In this document: piece by piece, positions 44,905 through 54,971 of the stretch
Position numbering within the stretch: the first letter of the stretch is position 1
Layout of the letters: each line of letters begins with the position of its first letter
Assembly (NCBI GenBank): GCA_025667525.1
Contig: JANFOE010000052.1
Location: 248,001 to 312,000 of the forward strand
Direction: 5' to 3'
Origin: Glebionis coronaria
Taxonomy: Eukaryota > Streptophyta > Magnoliopsida > Asterales > Asteraceae
Length of the DNA stretch: 64,000 nucleotides
The notes under the pieces: generated by a model
What the model saw: only the letters and a program-made list of their open reading frames with translations
Told to the model about the DNA's origin: nothing
Database searches by the model: none
Made by a program: the position numbers and the translations under genes

Positions 44905-45615
44905 AAACAATTACTTGAGCTTAAGATGTTGAATATCTTAAAAGCGAACTCAAGTCCGAGAAGTTGTGAACTTCCCGTTGTTAAGGATAAGTTACCATCG
45001 GCGATAAACTTTCCTTTTATCTGAAGGACGAGTCCTAAGCTGACATTTACTTAGAAGTCGTGTTCATGAGCTTGAAAACTTTGACTGTTTTAACGGAAAG
45101 CTCATGACCGAGAAAGGTTAATTTCTCGTTACGAGGAAAAGTTCTCTTAGTTAAAAGATACACTTTCCTTTATGAGCTTAAAACTTCGAATGTTTTAAGA
45201 CAAGCTCATGACCGAGAAAGGTGAATTTCTCGTTAAGAGGATAAGTTATCATAAACAATAAGCTTTCCTTTATTTTAAGTTCGAGTTACAGTCTGACATT
45301 TAACTGTAAGTCATATACACGAGCTTAAAACCTTTGAATAGTTTTAATGTAAGCTCGTGTCCGAGAAAATTTAATTTCTCGTTGTAAGGATAAGTTTATC
45401 ATCGGCGATAAACTTTCCTTTCTTTGAAGAGCGAGTTATAGTCTGTGATGTGACTATAAGTCCTTGTGCATGAGCTTAAAAACGTGGAATATTTTTAACA
45501 TAAGATCATGCCCGAGAAAAATGAATTTCTCGTTTTTAGGATAAGTCATCTTCGGGATGAACTTTCCTGTCTTTGGAGATCGAGTTACAGTCTGTAATGT
45601 GACTGTAAGTCCTTG
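44905..45615 (-). repeat. Tandem array of hairpin-forming units in E
   Basis: About five imperfect ~120-150-nt units directly after the frame. On the plus strand each has, in order: GAGCTT...AAGCTC (long arms with an inner TTTGA/TTTTAA part), CGAGAAA...TTTCTCG, a GGATAAGTT...AACTTTCC stem with GATAA/TTATC inner pairing, and in most units GAGTTACAGTC...GACTGTAAGTC. Unit sequences vary while the complementary pairs are largely kept, as expected for a folded RNA. Confidence 0.72.
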
Positions 45616-45621
45616 TGAGCT

Positions 45622-46866
45622 TTAACCATGAATCCACTGAGATACTAGTTTCTCTGATATCTGCTTCTTCAGCAACCAAACTCTGAGAGTGTCCTTAGTT
45701 GAACGGTATACAACAATTGGACCGCTTCGTTCTTTTGGAACATCAACTTTGGTACCTGCATTCTCATTAGGAGTTTGTATACTTTTGCATGGGTTAGAGA
45801 TATCTATTTTAGAAGCACGTGGGGATTCACGGTTTTCTTTTCTTGTGTCAGAGGTGGCCTGAGGGGATGATTCACTTGTCTTAGTTGGCAAACGTTTCCT
45901 TTTATAGAAAACCTTAAGTTCAGGCTTAAGTGATGTATCATCCTTTGCAGTTTCCTCCCTAGTAGTCTTCGTAGAATCAGAGACTATCCTAGTTAAAGGG
46001 CACTCGTTTCCTACAAGAGTGAAAGTTCTACCAGTGGGGCGCCACATTTTACCAATGGGTTTGATTTTAGCGATCCACTGGGATTTAAGTCTAGCACGGG
46101 AGTTCACCTCATTAAGCAATTTTTTGATACAGGAATCATGATTTGCCGTAAAGACACATTTTCTACATGTTTTACAGGTAGCATATTTAATGTCCGAGTA
46201 ATTCCTAGATGTTTGATCGATGCTCCTAGGAGATGACATGCTACGGTTAGCAGTGTTGGGTAATCTAGAAGGCATGTGACTAGGATTGACATTGCTATCT
46301 CTTACATGTGTCTTTTGCATAACTTCCCTTAGACCAGATTTATGGCCAACGTCATTTGAACTAGTTCTAGACGTGGTCTTGGTATTTTTAGGGAAACTAG
46401 GGGCAATCATCTGATTAGATCTTGCTAACGCTGTTTTGATCACATTGGGCCTAGTTGCTGGAGTGACTGGTCTAGAAAACTGAACCAAATCAACTTGGGA
46501 GGCAAACCGCGGTCTCGAGGATTGTGGTCGCTCGGATCTAAATGCAGTAGGTTGTCTGACAATCGGTTGTCTGACGAACTGATTTGTAGGCGGTTTCCCC
46601 AAGATTGATGGTTTTTCAAGCTGAGTGTCCACACTAGGTCCTCTAGTTTTCCTTAACTCGTTTTTCAACGCAGCTATAGCAAAAACCTTTTCCTGTACTT
46701 GGGCCTTTAATGTCTCATTCTCTTTAAGCACTCTATCTTGGGATGCCAATTTAGATTCAAGCAGTTGAATTTGTTTCAAAAGATTATCCTTTTCAGCTTT
46801 AGAATCTAGAACAGTTTGATCCAATTTTCTTTCAAGAACAATGTTTGACTTTTCAAGTTTTTCAAA
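45622..46866 (-). pseudogene. E frame, C-terminal part with Cys/His motif
   Basis: Same phase as the upstream part, from the TAA at 46869-46867 to a natural-looking stop at 45622. First ~60 residues are coiled coil (LLESKLASQ, LKENETLKAQVQ). A Ser/Pro/Arg-rich region follows, then CKTCRKCVFTANHDSC near 46205-46155 (CX2CX2CX5HX2C), WRPTGRTFTLVG and CPLTR, matching the spacer of element 1 before protease. A basic, Ser-rich tail ends it. Thus it is the spacer C-terminus without protease. The stop may be a nonsense mutation or a readthrough site. Confidence 0.75.
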
Positions 46867-47823
46867 TTATGTTTCAAATTTGTCCGTTTTCTTAGAAAAT
46901 TCAAGTTTGGCATCCTCAAGATCTTTTGATTGCCGAGCTACGATCGTTTCAAGCTCTTTAATCTTGGAATCAGAATCAGTTAACGAGGCAGTAATAAAAC
47001 ATTTATCATGATGAACTATAGCATTTTGAACACTTTCTCCCCCATTATGACTCACATCGGATGAATCATAAGTGGTATTTCTATCACTCTTGTCCATCCC
47101 ATGTTTGTCATAATTAGGTTCAGAATGCTCAATATGCGGCATGTCATCAGCATATACATCATAAACGACATTACATTGTACCATGTTTGCAGGCTCTGCG
47201 TCATAAATGGGTAAGGTGTCATCAAGAGAAATCTCGTGAACATTCCCTGACGTGCCACTGGTATCATGTTGTCCTCCTGATTCCGTGCTCTTGCCATCGT
47301 TAGGCTCCAAGTTGTCAACCGTATGACCATTCTCCTCTTGCATCTGCGTCATTGATTCTTGCACTCCATTATCATACCCTTGCTGAATTCGAGATATTTC
47401 ATAAATCGAAGACGAGACCGATGACATGAGTTTCAAAATTGTATCACGGAAAACTCGAAGCTCGGTATGTGTATCTCGAAGAAACGATTGGCAAATCACT
47501 GAACTTGCAGACTTGATGATATTGAATTGGAGGAAAGGCGTGAGTTGTATCACAAGAGCCTTATAAGCAATTGACGATGCAGAGTGATTAAAGTTGTCAC
47601 GGTTGAGTTGCTCGGTGAGTTCGGTCAAAGTGGTGAACATTGAGTCCATGAATATATGACGATCTTGACCAAAGATTATCACAAATTCGCTCCCTCCTTG
47701 AATCCTCGAAAGAGTAACTAGATGATATTGAAGCATTTGAAATGAATTTATACCACTTTCTCTAGCTTTGTCTTGCATTCGATGCAAGTCTCCCTGTTTA
47801 AGTGTCGAATTCAAAGACTCCAT
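46867..47823 (-). CDS. E frame, N-terminal part (unknown helical protein)
   Basis: 318 codons from MESLNSTLKQGD to TAA 46869-46867. Predominantly helical by eye (IYEISRIQQGY, FIIIFGQ-like segments, repeated Leu/Ile) for ~170 residues, then acidic/Asn/Ser-rich and coiled-coil at the end. It does not resemble the gag of element 1 or F. No signal peptide or membrane segment. Possible origins: a diverged gag, or captured host sequence. With identical LTRs on both sides the frame was recently intact or nearly so. Confidence 0.55.
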   Translation of the reverse strand: MESLNSTLKQGDLHRMQDKARESGINSFQMLQYHLVTLSRIQGGSEFVIIFGQDRHIFMDSMFTTLTELTEQLNRDNFNHSASSIAYKALVIQLTPFLQFNIIKSASSVICQSFLRDTHTELRVFRDTILKLMSSVSSSIYEISRIQQGYDNGVQESMTQMQEENGHTVDNLEPNDGKSTESGGQHDTSGTSGNVHEISLDDTLPIYDAEPANMVQCNVVYDVYADDMPHIEHSEPNYDKHGMDKSDRNTTYDSSDVSHNGGESVQNAIVHHDKCFITASLTDSDSKIKELETIVARQSKDLEDAKLEFSKKTDKFET

Positions 47824-48289
47824 TGAATTTTGTGGTTGTTTTCGTGATTTTGCAATTCGTGAAGAAATTTAGAAGCAGAAATTCAAAGACTCCCACTTTA
47901 GTTCTTTCTAAATACCCGCGTCAATACGATGTACCAAAAACTAATTATTCAAAATTAACTTAATTAAAAAAATTAACTTTAAGATATAAAAATATAAAAA
48001 GGGAACTTAAAAAAAATAACTTGACTAAAAATTAGAAAACCAAAAATAGAAAAATCTGATATGTTGTTATTTTTATTTTATTATTATTATTATTATTTTT
48101 AAATATCTGATATTAAAAATAGAAAAATCGGGTATATATTTAAAAAAAATCTGATAATTTAAACTAATATAGAAAGAAAAAAAAAATCCGATTTAGAAAA
48201 TAAAAGGAGAAAAATATGATATCTTTTAAATAATAACTGATATTAAAAATAAAATAGGAAAAAATCTGATACAAAAATATTGATAAAAA
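47824..48289 (-). other. AT-rich leader of the E frame
   Basis: Extremely A/T-rich stretch with repeated AAAAATAGAAAAAATC-like units (47935-48290). Minus-strand sequence just before the ATG is a short A-rich leader. No gene seen. Confidence 0.6.
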
Positions 48290-48720
48290 AGTCACACGTG
48301 GTGGAGCTTAAGAGAGAAACGTGGCCAAACTAAACCCACGTATAACATAGTTTCCTCCGCCAGATATTTGCTCCTATATTTAACACAATCTCACAAACAA
48401 AAACTTTGCATCCTCCGTCAAATCACTTCTTCTCCCAAAAAACTGAATCTCTCTCTCCTCTCCCAAATACTTCAAAACAGCCGCCCCTTGATTATCTTCT
48501 TCTCAAACGAATCTCATCTCCCCTTATTCCAATCTGTTCATAATCCAACTATCTACCAAACCGCTTTTAATCAAGTGAAACACTTTCCATCTCAAATCCC
48601 CACATATCTCGTCAATATACACCCGTAGCAGCCCACGAAGAACACTCAAATGATTGCTTTCAATTCGAATTAAATAAACGAGGCTTCAAGATCTTGATCA
48701 GACAAGGTCTCGGGTAGGTT
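48290..48720 (+). promoter_or_regulatory. Promoter-like sequence antisense to E
   Basis: On the plus strand: ACGTGG boxes (near 48296 and 48318), a TATA-like CTATATTTAA (48374-48383) and a long CT-rich, C/A-rich leader to about 48560, then a possible donor near 48715. It resembles a plant gene 5' region. The 86-codon frame at 48368-48628 shows no recognisable domain. Could be a captured host promoter fragment; evidence is compositional only. Confidence 0.35.
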
Positions 48721-49428
48721 GACTGATTTTGTTTTTAATTTTGGTTGTGAGTCATAGATCGAGGATGTTTGGTGAGACGGAGATCATAAGAGGTGTCTTT
48801 GTTTCGAGTCTTTTGGTTTGGTCTGAAATTGAGTGAAAAAGGTTGAGTCTGAGTTAGATGAGATGTTGTTTAACGATGGTGTGGGTGAGGGTCGAGTCGA
48901 GTTAAAAAAAATCGAGTGTGTGAGTAGTTGTTTTTGTTTTTGATTTGTCGAGGGTTTGTGGGGTTTAGGTTGTGTTGGTCGAGAGTCGAGTCTTGATTTG
49001 GACGTGAGTGATTCTGGATGGTGGATTGAGAGTTTGTTGTTTGTGAGTCTGTGAGTTGGGTTAACAGAGTTTAAAAAAAAAATTTGTTTGGCAGTGGAGG
49101 GTTTCGAGGGTGTTGGGGGGGGGGGGGGGGGTGACCGAGAGAGATAAGGTGAAACTAGGGTGATGTGGTTGAGTCTGCGAGGTTGTGTACTGGGTCTGTG
49201 AGTTTGTGAAGATGACGAGGCGGGAGTGAGAGTGTGAGTCGAGGTTGATTTGTGTTGTGAGGGTCGAGAGAGGGTGAGGGTGTAACGAGAGGTGTCAGGG
49301 TGAGGGTGAGGGTGTAGGTGTCGAGAGAGGGAGTCGAAGGTGAAGGTGTGTTGTGTTAATTGTGTCTTCGAGGATTTTGAGTTGTTGTGTCGAAAATTTG
49401 TCCGTTATGTTTGAAATGGTTTCATTCG
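48721..49428. other. G/T-rich stretch with G17 run in E leader
   Basis: Plus strand is dominated by GAGTCGAG, GTGAGGGTGAGGGTG repeats and an uninterrupted run of 17 G at 49115-49131. Quadruplex-forming G4 patterns are present at 49255-49320. No gene. In E orientation it is C-rich leader RNA. Confidence 0.7.
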
Positions 49429-50400
49429 GAACTTTTCATTCATTCGGAAGAGTTCCGAATCGGAAGAGTTCCTTCACCCGGAACTTTTTTTTTTCTTCAC
49501 CCGGAACTTTTGTTCTTCACCCGGAACTTTTTCTTCACCCGGAAGTTTCGTTCACTCGGAACTTTTGGGTTTGATTCGGAACTTTTGGTTCACTCGGAAG
49601 TTTCGTTCACCCGGAACTTATTCGTCCGGAACTTTTTCATCCGGAACTTGGAGTTTGATTCGGAACTTCTAGTTTGATTCGGAACAGGACAAAAACTGCA
49701 TGATTGACAGACTGGAGACCCAAAAACCTTGATAATGAAAATCTTGATAATGAATGACTGAAGGACTGGTATTGGACAACAACTGGACTTCCAATAAAAA
49801 ATAAAAACAATTGGACAACTGGACAACTATATAAAAACTGGACAACTGGACAGACTCGAATCAAACTGGTATATAAAAACTGGTATATATAAAAAAAAAT
49901 TTAAAATGATTATATAAAAAAAACTGATTATAAAATTTTTTATAGAAAACTATATGAAAAACTGGATAAAAACGAAAATTGATAAACTAAAATCAATAAT
50001 AAAAAAATTAAAGTGGTAAAATTGATTAAAAAGATAAAAAAGGACAAAATTAAAAGTTCAATTTAAGAAATTCAAACAAAAAAGCAATAAAAATAGAAGG
50101 ATTTAATAAAAAAAAATACAAAATTAAAAAGAGAAAAACACAAACTTTTATAAAAACACCAACTTTTTATAAAAAAATACAAACTTTTTAAGATTTGATA
50201 AAGAAATTTTTGATTTTTATATAAAAATTTGTGATTTTTTATCTAAAAAGTAAGTAAATTTGAAGATTTGATATGATTTAACACATAAAAACCCAAACTG
50301 TTTATAAAAAATACAAACTTTTTAATATTTAAGCATGATTAAATCAAAACCCACCAAAATCAAAAAGAAAATAAAAGCTAGAATAAACCAATCAAACCTT
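49429..50400 (-). repeat. TTCCG array and A/T-rich leader of E
   Basis: 49690-49429 on the element strand has ~18 units such as AAGTTCCGAATCAAAC and AAACTTCCGGGTGAAG. Then toward the PBS (49690-50396) T-rich and CCAGTTGTCCAG repeats. A possible splice donor CCAAG|GTTTGA (GT at 50397-50396) lies right after the PBS. The order PBS, donor, array matches elements 1 and F. Confidence 0.75.
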
Positions 50401-50415
50401 GGCTCTTGATACCAA
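50401..50415 (-). promoter_or_regulatory. Primer-binding site of E
   Basis: Minus strand TTGGTATCAAGAGCC next to the LTR end. It is the Met-tRNA type with one inserted base relative to element 1; F has the same form. Confidence 0.85.
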
Positions 50416-50416
50416 T

Positions 50417-50760
50417 TGTAGGTCTACGTGATTATTGGCCTATTCTATATGAAGGATTTGATGGATTAGGTTGGTTGATTTAGATGATAATCATAAGGAA
50501 ATGAAGGAAGGAGATGAGGGATTAGAGAGAGAAAGGAGAGAAAAGGGGAGAAGTTAGAGAGAGAAAGTAAAAATGAATAATGATTAAGTGTGAAATGATA
50601 ATCAACAACCCCTCCTAACATGCTAGGAGGGGATATATATAGCCCACCCTACATGTGGGCTATATGGACTATACATAAAGTAAATGGATCACGAGCCCAT
50701 TACATAATTATCGTTGGAGCGACCGATCCTTCATAAATACGTAAAAACGTATTTCTAACA
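50417..50760 (-). repeat. 5' LTR of E
   Basis: 344 bp identical by eye to 41954-42297. Core promoter on the minus strand: TATATATAT (50642-50633) followed by CCCCTCCTA/TAGGAGGGG (50632-50609), then a CT-rich leader. Confidence 0.96.
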
Positions 50761-51420
50761 GAAAATTTTCCCATCATCGACATCTTAAAGCGTGTGGACA
50801 TGATTTTCTCAAAATGGTCAGACAGTCTTTGAGTAGTGGCAGCAAATATTATATCATTAACATAAATTAGTACCAGTATCATGCCATTGCCTTCCTTGAG
50901 AATGAACAATGTAGGGTCCACTTTGCCTTTGGAGAATCCTTTCGAGATGAGATAAGATGATAGGAGATCGTACCACGCGCGTGGAGCTTGTTTTAACCCA
51001 GAAAGATCCTTCTTGAGCTTGTACACGTGATTAGGATACTCCGAGATGACGAATCCATTCGGCTGGCTTATGTAGACATCTTTCCTTAATTCACATTAAG
51101 AAATGTCGTCTTAACATCCATTTGGTAGTCGATCATATTCATTTGAGCAGCATAAGCAAGGAATAGTCTAATCGCCTCCAATCTTGCAACAGGAGCAAAG
51201 GATTCTTCAAAGTCAATACCCAAAGCTTGTTTGTAACCGTGAGCAACCAATCTAGCCTTGTTCTTTAAAACACTACCCAACTCATCGAGTTTGACCTTAT
51301 ATACCCACAACAATGTAAGAATATCGACATTGTCGGGTAAAGGAACTAATTCCCATACTTCAAGTCGTTGAATTTCATTAAGTTCCTCTTACATGGATTC
51401 AATCCATGAAGATTGTTTCA
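50761..51420 (-). pseudogene. pol: Element 2 reverse transcriptase N-terminal fragments
   Basis: [37 protein letters not shown] and [12 protein letters not shown], then after a frameshift near 51090 YKLKKDLSGLKQAPRAWYD. The catalytic box reads YVND (50864-50853) instead of YVDD, an Asp to Asn change that should kill polymerase activity. A stop lies near 51391. The E insertion ends it at 50761. Confidence 0.88.
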
Positions 51421-51479
51421 TGGCTTGTTGCCAAGTTTTAGGTTCAACCTTGGAGAGAAATCCATCAAAGTAACAGTAT

Positions 51480-52680
51480 AATGCACTTTCTTGTAACTGA
51501 TGGCGTGTTAAGACTGGTCGATCGATGTCACCAATAATATTTCAGATTGGGTGATCCTTTGTCCATTTGGTGTTGTGATTTTCAATCTGTGGTGGTCTGG
51601 AGTGAACGATTGCAGGAGCTTCCTCTGAGGTAGACGCACCGTTAGGGTTTTCGGGTATTTGTATACCAAAGAATGGAAGCTCTTGTAGGTGAGCAATTTC
51701 CAAATCGTGATCGCCATAATCCTCTTCAACATCATCAGGAACGAGTGGGGGTGTTGATTCGGGTGTAGTTTGAGAATTGTTGGGGGATGGTGCATCCGGT
51801 TCAGTAGTGACTGTAGATGCATCAGATTGATATCCATTATCTTGAGCAACAATTTCGGGAATCGAAGATACTACTGTAGGTGTTGGAGAATCATCACTTG
51901 GTGGATCAAAGAATTCATCAAACATAGGTTAAATAACTCATCCCACTCGAGCCTTTTAGGTGGTGTAAATGATGGAGAAGTAGGATTGTTGGGAATTAAT
52001 CTGGAACTAATAGTATCGGTTCCCATCTCATGAAGTGCGGGTTCAGAGTTGCGTTGCTCAGAAGCCATCGCTATCAGCTCATCAAAATCGACATCAATAG
52101 TTTCTATTATCTTGCCAAGACGACGGTTGTAAATCCGGTAAGCTTTCTTTGCGGGTAAGTAACCAATGAAAATACATATATCAGCCTTCGGTTGAAGTTT
52201 GCCCAAATTCTCACTATTTGTATTTGGATAACAAAGTGCACCAAACACATGAAGAAATGATATATCGGGTTTACGTCCATGAAGAAGCTCATACGGTGTT
52301 TTTCCATGGCGCTTACGAATGATAGAGCGGTTTTGGGTATAACATGCGGTTGCCACTACTTCAGCCCCTAAGAATAAAGGAGCATTCGCATAAATCAACA
52401 TAGTTATAGCAGCTTCCATAAGTGTACGATTACTTCTTTCCACGACAACGTTTTGTTGTGGAGTGCGAGCAACTGAAGTTTCATGTGAAATACCGACCTC
52501 TTCATAGTAGTCTCGTAGAGTCTGATTAACGAACTCAGTGCCATTATCAGTTCGAATGCGGCGAATAGTAGCATTAAGACGCACTTGGATCATCTTAAGA
52601 AATTTGATAATAAATTCTGGTGTTTGATCCTTTGTTGTTAAGAACTTTAACCATGTAAACTTGGAAAAATCATCCACCAT
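51480..52680 (-). pseudogene. pol: Element 2 integrase
   Basis: Core with MVDDFSKFTWLKFL, IRTDNGTEFVNQTLRDYYEE and VVVERSNRTL (Asp and Glu of the triad kept, but the usual Gly before VVE is Val), GKTPYELLHGRKP. A frameshift near 51900 separates the acidic C-terminal part (51925-51542), which shares HLQELPFFGIQIPENP with element 1. Confidence 0.88.
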
Positions 52681-52695
52681 GACGAGGATTTAGAT

Positions 52696-53050
52696 TTATT
52701 TCCTACCACTCACACTAGTCGTACGCATTGGCCCGCAAAGATCCATGTGCAAAAGATGTAGAATTTTCTGATTGGTATCTTCAGCTTTAGGTTTGTAAGA
52801 CTTCTTGGTGCTTTTCCCCAATGAACACGCGGAACATAAATGATCCTTGTTAAACTTGAGCTTTGGAAGACCACGAACAAGTTTGTTTTTAGCCAAATGG
52901 TTGATTACATCAAAGTTAAGATGAGATAATCGTCGATGCCACAATCATGACTTGGTCTTAGATGCTTTGGAGAGAAGGCATACAGGAGAAGCGGCCATCA
53001 TGTTTTGAATAGATAGTGTGTAGAGATTATCCCCTCAAAGAACCTTTTAA
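52696..53050 (-). pseudogene. pol: Element 2 pre-integrase zinc domain
   Basis: WHRRLSHLNFDVINHLAKN...HLCSACSLGKSTKKSYKPK with the HHCC pattern. The first His codons lie around 52944-52920, and upstream sequence to 53050 has stops. Confidence 0.82.
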
Positions 53051-53585
53051 CGAATCATTTCCTGCAAGATCACGAATGAAGCAAGTATGTTGTCGAAAAG
53101 CAACCTCAAGGTTTGAATCACAAAATTATCCCACTGAGAATAAGTTATGACCGAGTCCCTCCATGTAATACACCCTTGAAATCGTAACATTCCTAATTTG
53201 ATATTCACCATAACCCATGATCTTTGCAATGTGGTCATTACCAAATTTCACCGTCCCTGGAAACTTGCTAACGAAATTTTTGAGCATCGAGCGATCTCCG
53301 GTCATGTGCTTGGAGCACCCAGAGTCCAAGTACCACAGGATGATTTGGACCACTTGAAAATATCACCAGACAATCGGAATCTAATTGTTCCTCTGTGTTA
53401 GCAGGTACCGATATAATTATCTTAGATTTGCTATCAGAAGAGTTCTTAGGTATCCAAATTTTCTTCGTAGATGTCGGCTTAGATTCTAGTTGTCTAAGAT
53501 CCAGAGGTACTTCTTCACTAGTAAGCACAATAGTGGATGCAGACCTATTTAAATGACGCTTTTTCCATTTCTTAGTGTTAGAGTT
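53051..53585 (-). pseudogene. pol: Element 2 protease and spacer end
   Basis: Protease WYLDSGCSKHMTGD at 53335-53290, followed by the stretch to GLGHNLFSVG. Spacer end at 53528-53354 (SEEVPLDLRQLES) in another frame, cut at 53585 by F. A 16-nt net deletion relative to element 1 lies between. Confidence 0.82.
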
Positions 53586-53871
53586 TGTTGGAAATACGTT
53601 TTTTGTATTAACAAAGTCTCGGCCACTCCAACAATATAGTTATAGGCTCGTAGTATAAGTTTGTTTATTATTTACATTAGCTCGACCCATGAGCATGTTC
53701 ATGGGCCGGAAGCCCAAGTTCATTAAGAGACTTGGTATATAAACCCCTTTCCACCATGGAAAGGGGTTTTGGTTGTTTATTTGATTTCACACTTAATAAA
53801 GTTTTCTTTCTTTCTCTCTCTAGAATAACAACAACCCTCTTGATTAGTTATAAGATTATCATTGTTCTACA
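53586..53871 (+). repeat. 5' LTR of F
   Basis: 286 bp, TGTTGGAAATACG...TTCTACA. TATATAAA at 53736-53743, then arms AACCCCTTTCCA and TGGAAAGGGGTT (53742-53768). An upstream palindrome CGACCCATGA/TCATGGGCCG has one mismatch. The inner part GTCTCGGCCACTCC corresponds to the stem arm of element 1. Confidence 0.92.
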
Positions 53872-53872
53872 A

Positions 53873-53887
53873 TTGGTATCAAGAGCC
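53873..53887 (+). promoter_or_regulatory. Primer-binding site of F
   Basis: TTGGTATCAAGAGCC, same as E. A possible donor AAG|GTTTTT follows near 53900. Confidence 0.85.
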
Positions 53888-54971
53888 ATGGGATGATATA
53901 AGGTTTTTGTTGTGTTAGTTTTTAGTTTTCATACTCTTTTAATCAAGATATATCCGTGTTTTCAAATTTTTTTGTGTTTTTCACCACAAAATCTTTATTA
54001 CAAATTGCCTACATAGTTGTGGTAGGAATTTGTGTTATTCATATTGGTAATTTTCATAAAAAAAAGTTGGAATTTTTGGCTTGATTTTTGGGTAAAATTT
54101 AAAAGCTCAATTTTTTTTTGTTTATTCAGGAAACAAGGGTTTTAGTGTTCGGAATACTAGGGTTTTGCAAGACTCCGAATAGTGTGTGGATTGGTGTATT
54201 CTGAATAGTGTTGTTCTTCCAGATTCCGAGTTAGGTACAACATACACATATTCTGAATTAGCTCAGTTTCTCCAATTCCGAATTACATCATTGAGCATCT
54301 GATTCCGAATTAGGTCATTGATCAACACATTCCGAGTTAGGTCCTGAATTTATACATTCCGAATTAAGTCCTTGATTGTCAGATTCCGAGTTACATCAGT
54401 GATCGTCATATTCCGAGTTACATCCTTGATCATCAGATTCCGAATTACATCAGTGATCATCAGATTCCGAGTTACATCCTTGATCATCAGATTCCGAATT
54501 ACATCAGTGATCATCAGATTCCGAGTTACATCCTTGATCATCAGATTCCGAATTACATCAGTGATCATCATATTCCGAGTTACATCCTTGATCATCAGAT
54601 TCCAAATTACATCAGTGATCATCATATTCTGAGTTACATCCTTGATCATCAGATTCTGAATTACATCAATGATCATCAGATTCCGAGTTACGTCGTTGAT
54701 CAACAGATTCCGAACTACATCAGAACCTCACAGATTCAGAATTAGGTCCTTGATCACAAGATTCTGAACTACATCAGGCTTCATAGATTCCGAATTAACT
54801 CAGAATTTCGTATTCCGAACTAGTTCAAGGATTTACATATTCCGAATTAGATCATGTTTTTTTTGGACTTTTTAAGTTTTGGAAGAATTCTACAACAACT
54901 CCTAACAAATTTCACAACCTTATTTCATTGCTCGATCAAAAGATAATCTTTATTCCATCAAGTGTTCAAAA
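53888..54971 (+). repeat. Leader of F with 27-nt TTCCG array
   Basis: From about 54140 to 54855, units of ~27 nt with ATTCCGAATTACATCAGTGA and ATTCCGAGTTACATCCTTGA alternate, giving a ~54-nt higher-order repeat at 54365-54700. Frames open across it (54372-54632 and the complement 54703-54350) result from the regular period. Gag follows at 54972. Confidence 0.88.

Larger units (their letters stand above)
41954..50760 (-). mobile_element. Non-autonomous copia element E (8.8 kb, very young)
   Basis: Two 344-bp LTRs (41954-42297, 50417-50760) that I find identical by eye, Met-type PBS, PPT, and near-duplication GAAAT (41949-41953) / GAAAA (50761-50765). Removing E restores element 2 RT. There is no gag core, protease, integrase or RT inside. 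It holds one long frame of unknown origin, hairpin repeats, and the CNS1, multi-PPT and CNS2 blocks shared with element 1. It must have used enzymes from a relative. Confidence 0.95.
39689..53585 (-). mobile_element. Copia element 2, decayed, oldest layer
   Basis: Minus-strand relative of element 1, seen as two blocks: 53585-50761 (spacer end, protease, integrase, RT start) and 41953-39689 (RT end joined to extra-frame remnants). E separates the blocks, F interrupts the right end and CD the left end. No LTR of it lies in the window. It is more decayed than element 1, with frameshifts throughout and a mutated RT active site. Confidence 0.85.

Noticed and set aside
48368..48628. Host gene start
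   Set aside because: 86 codons with no recognisable domain or continuation. Kept only as promoter-like sequence.
54350..54703. 117-aa minus and 86-aa plus frames
   Set aside because: Both are translations of the 27-nt tandem array in the F leader.
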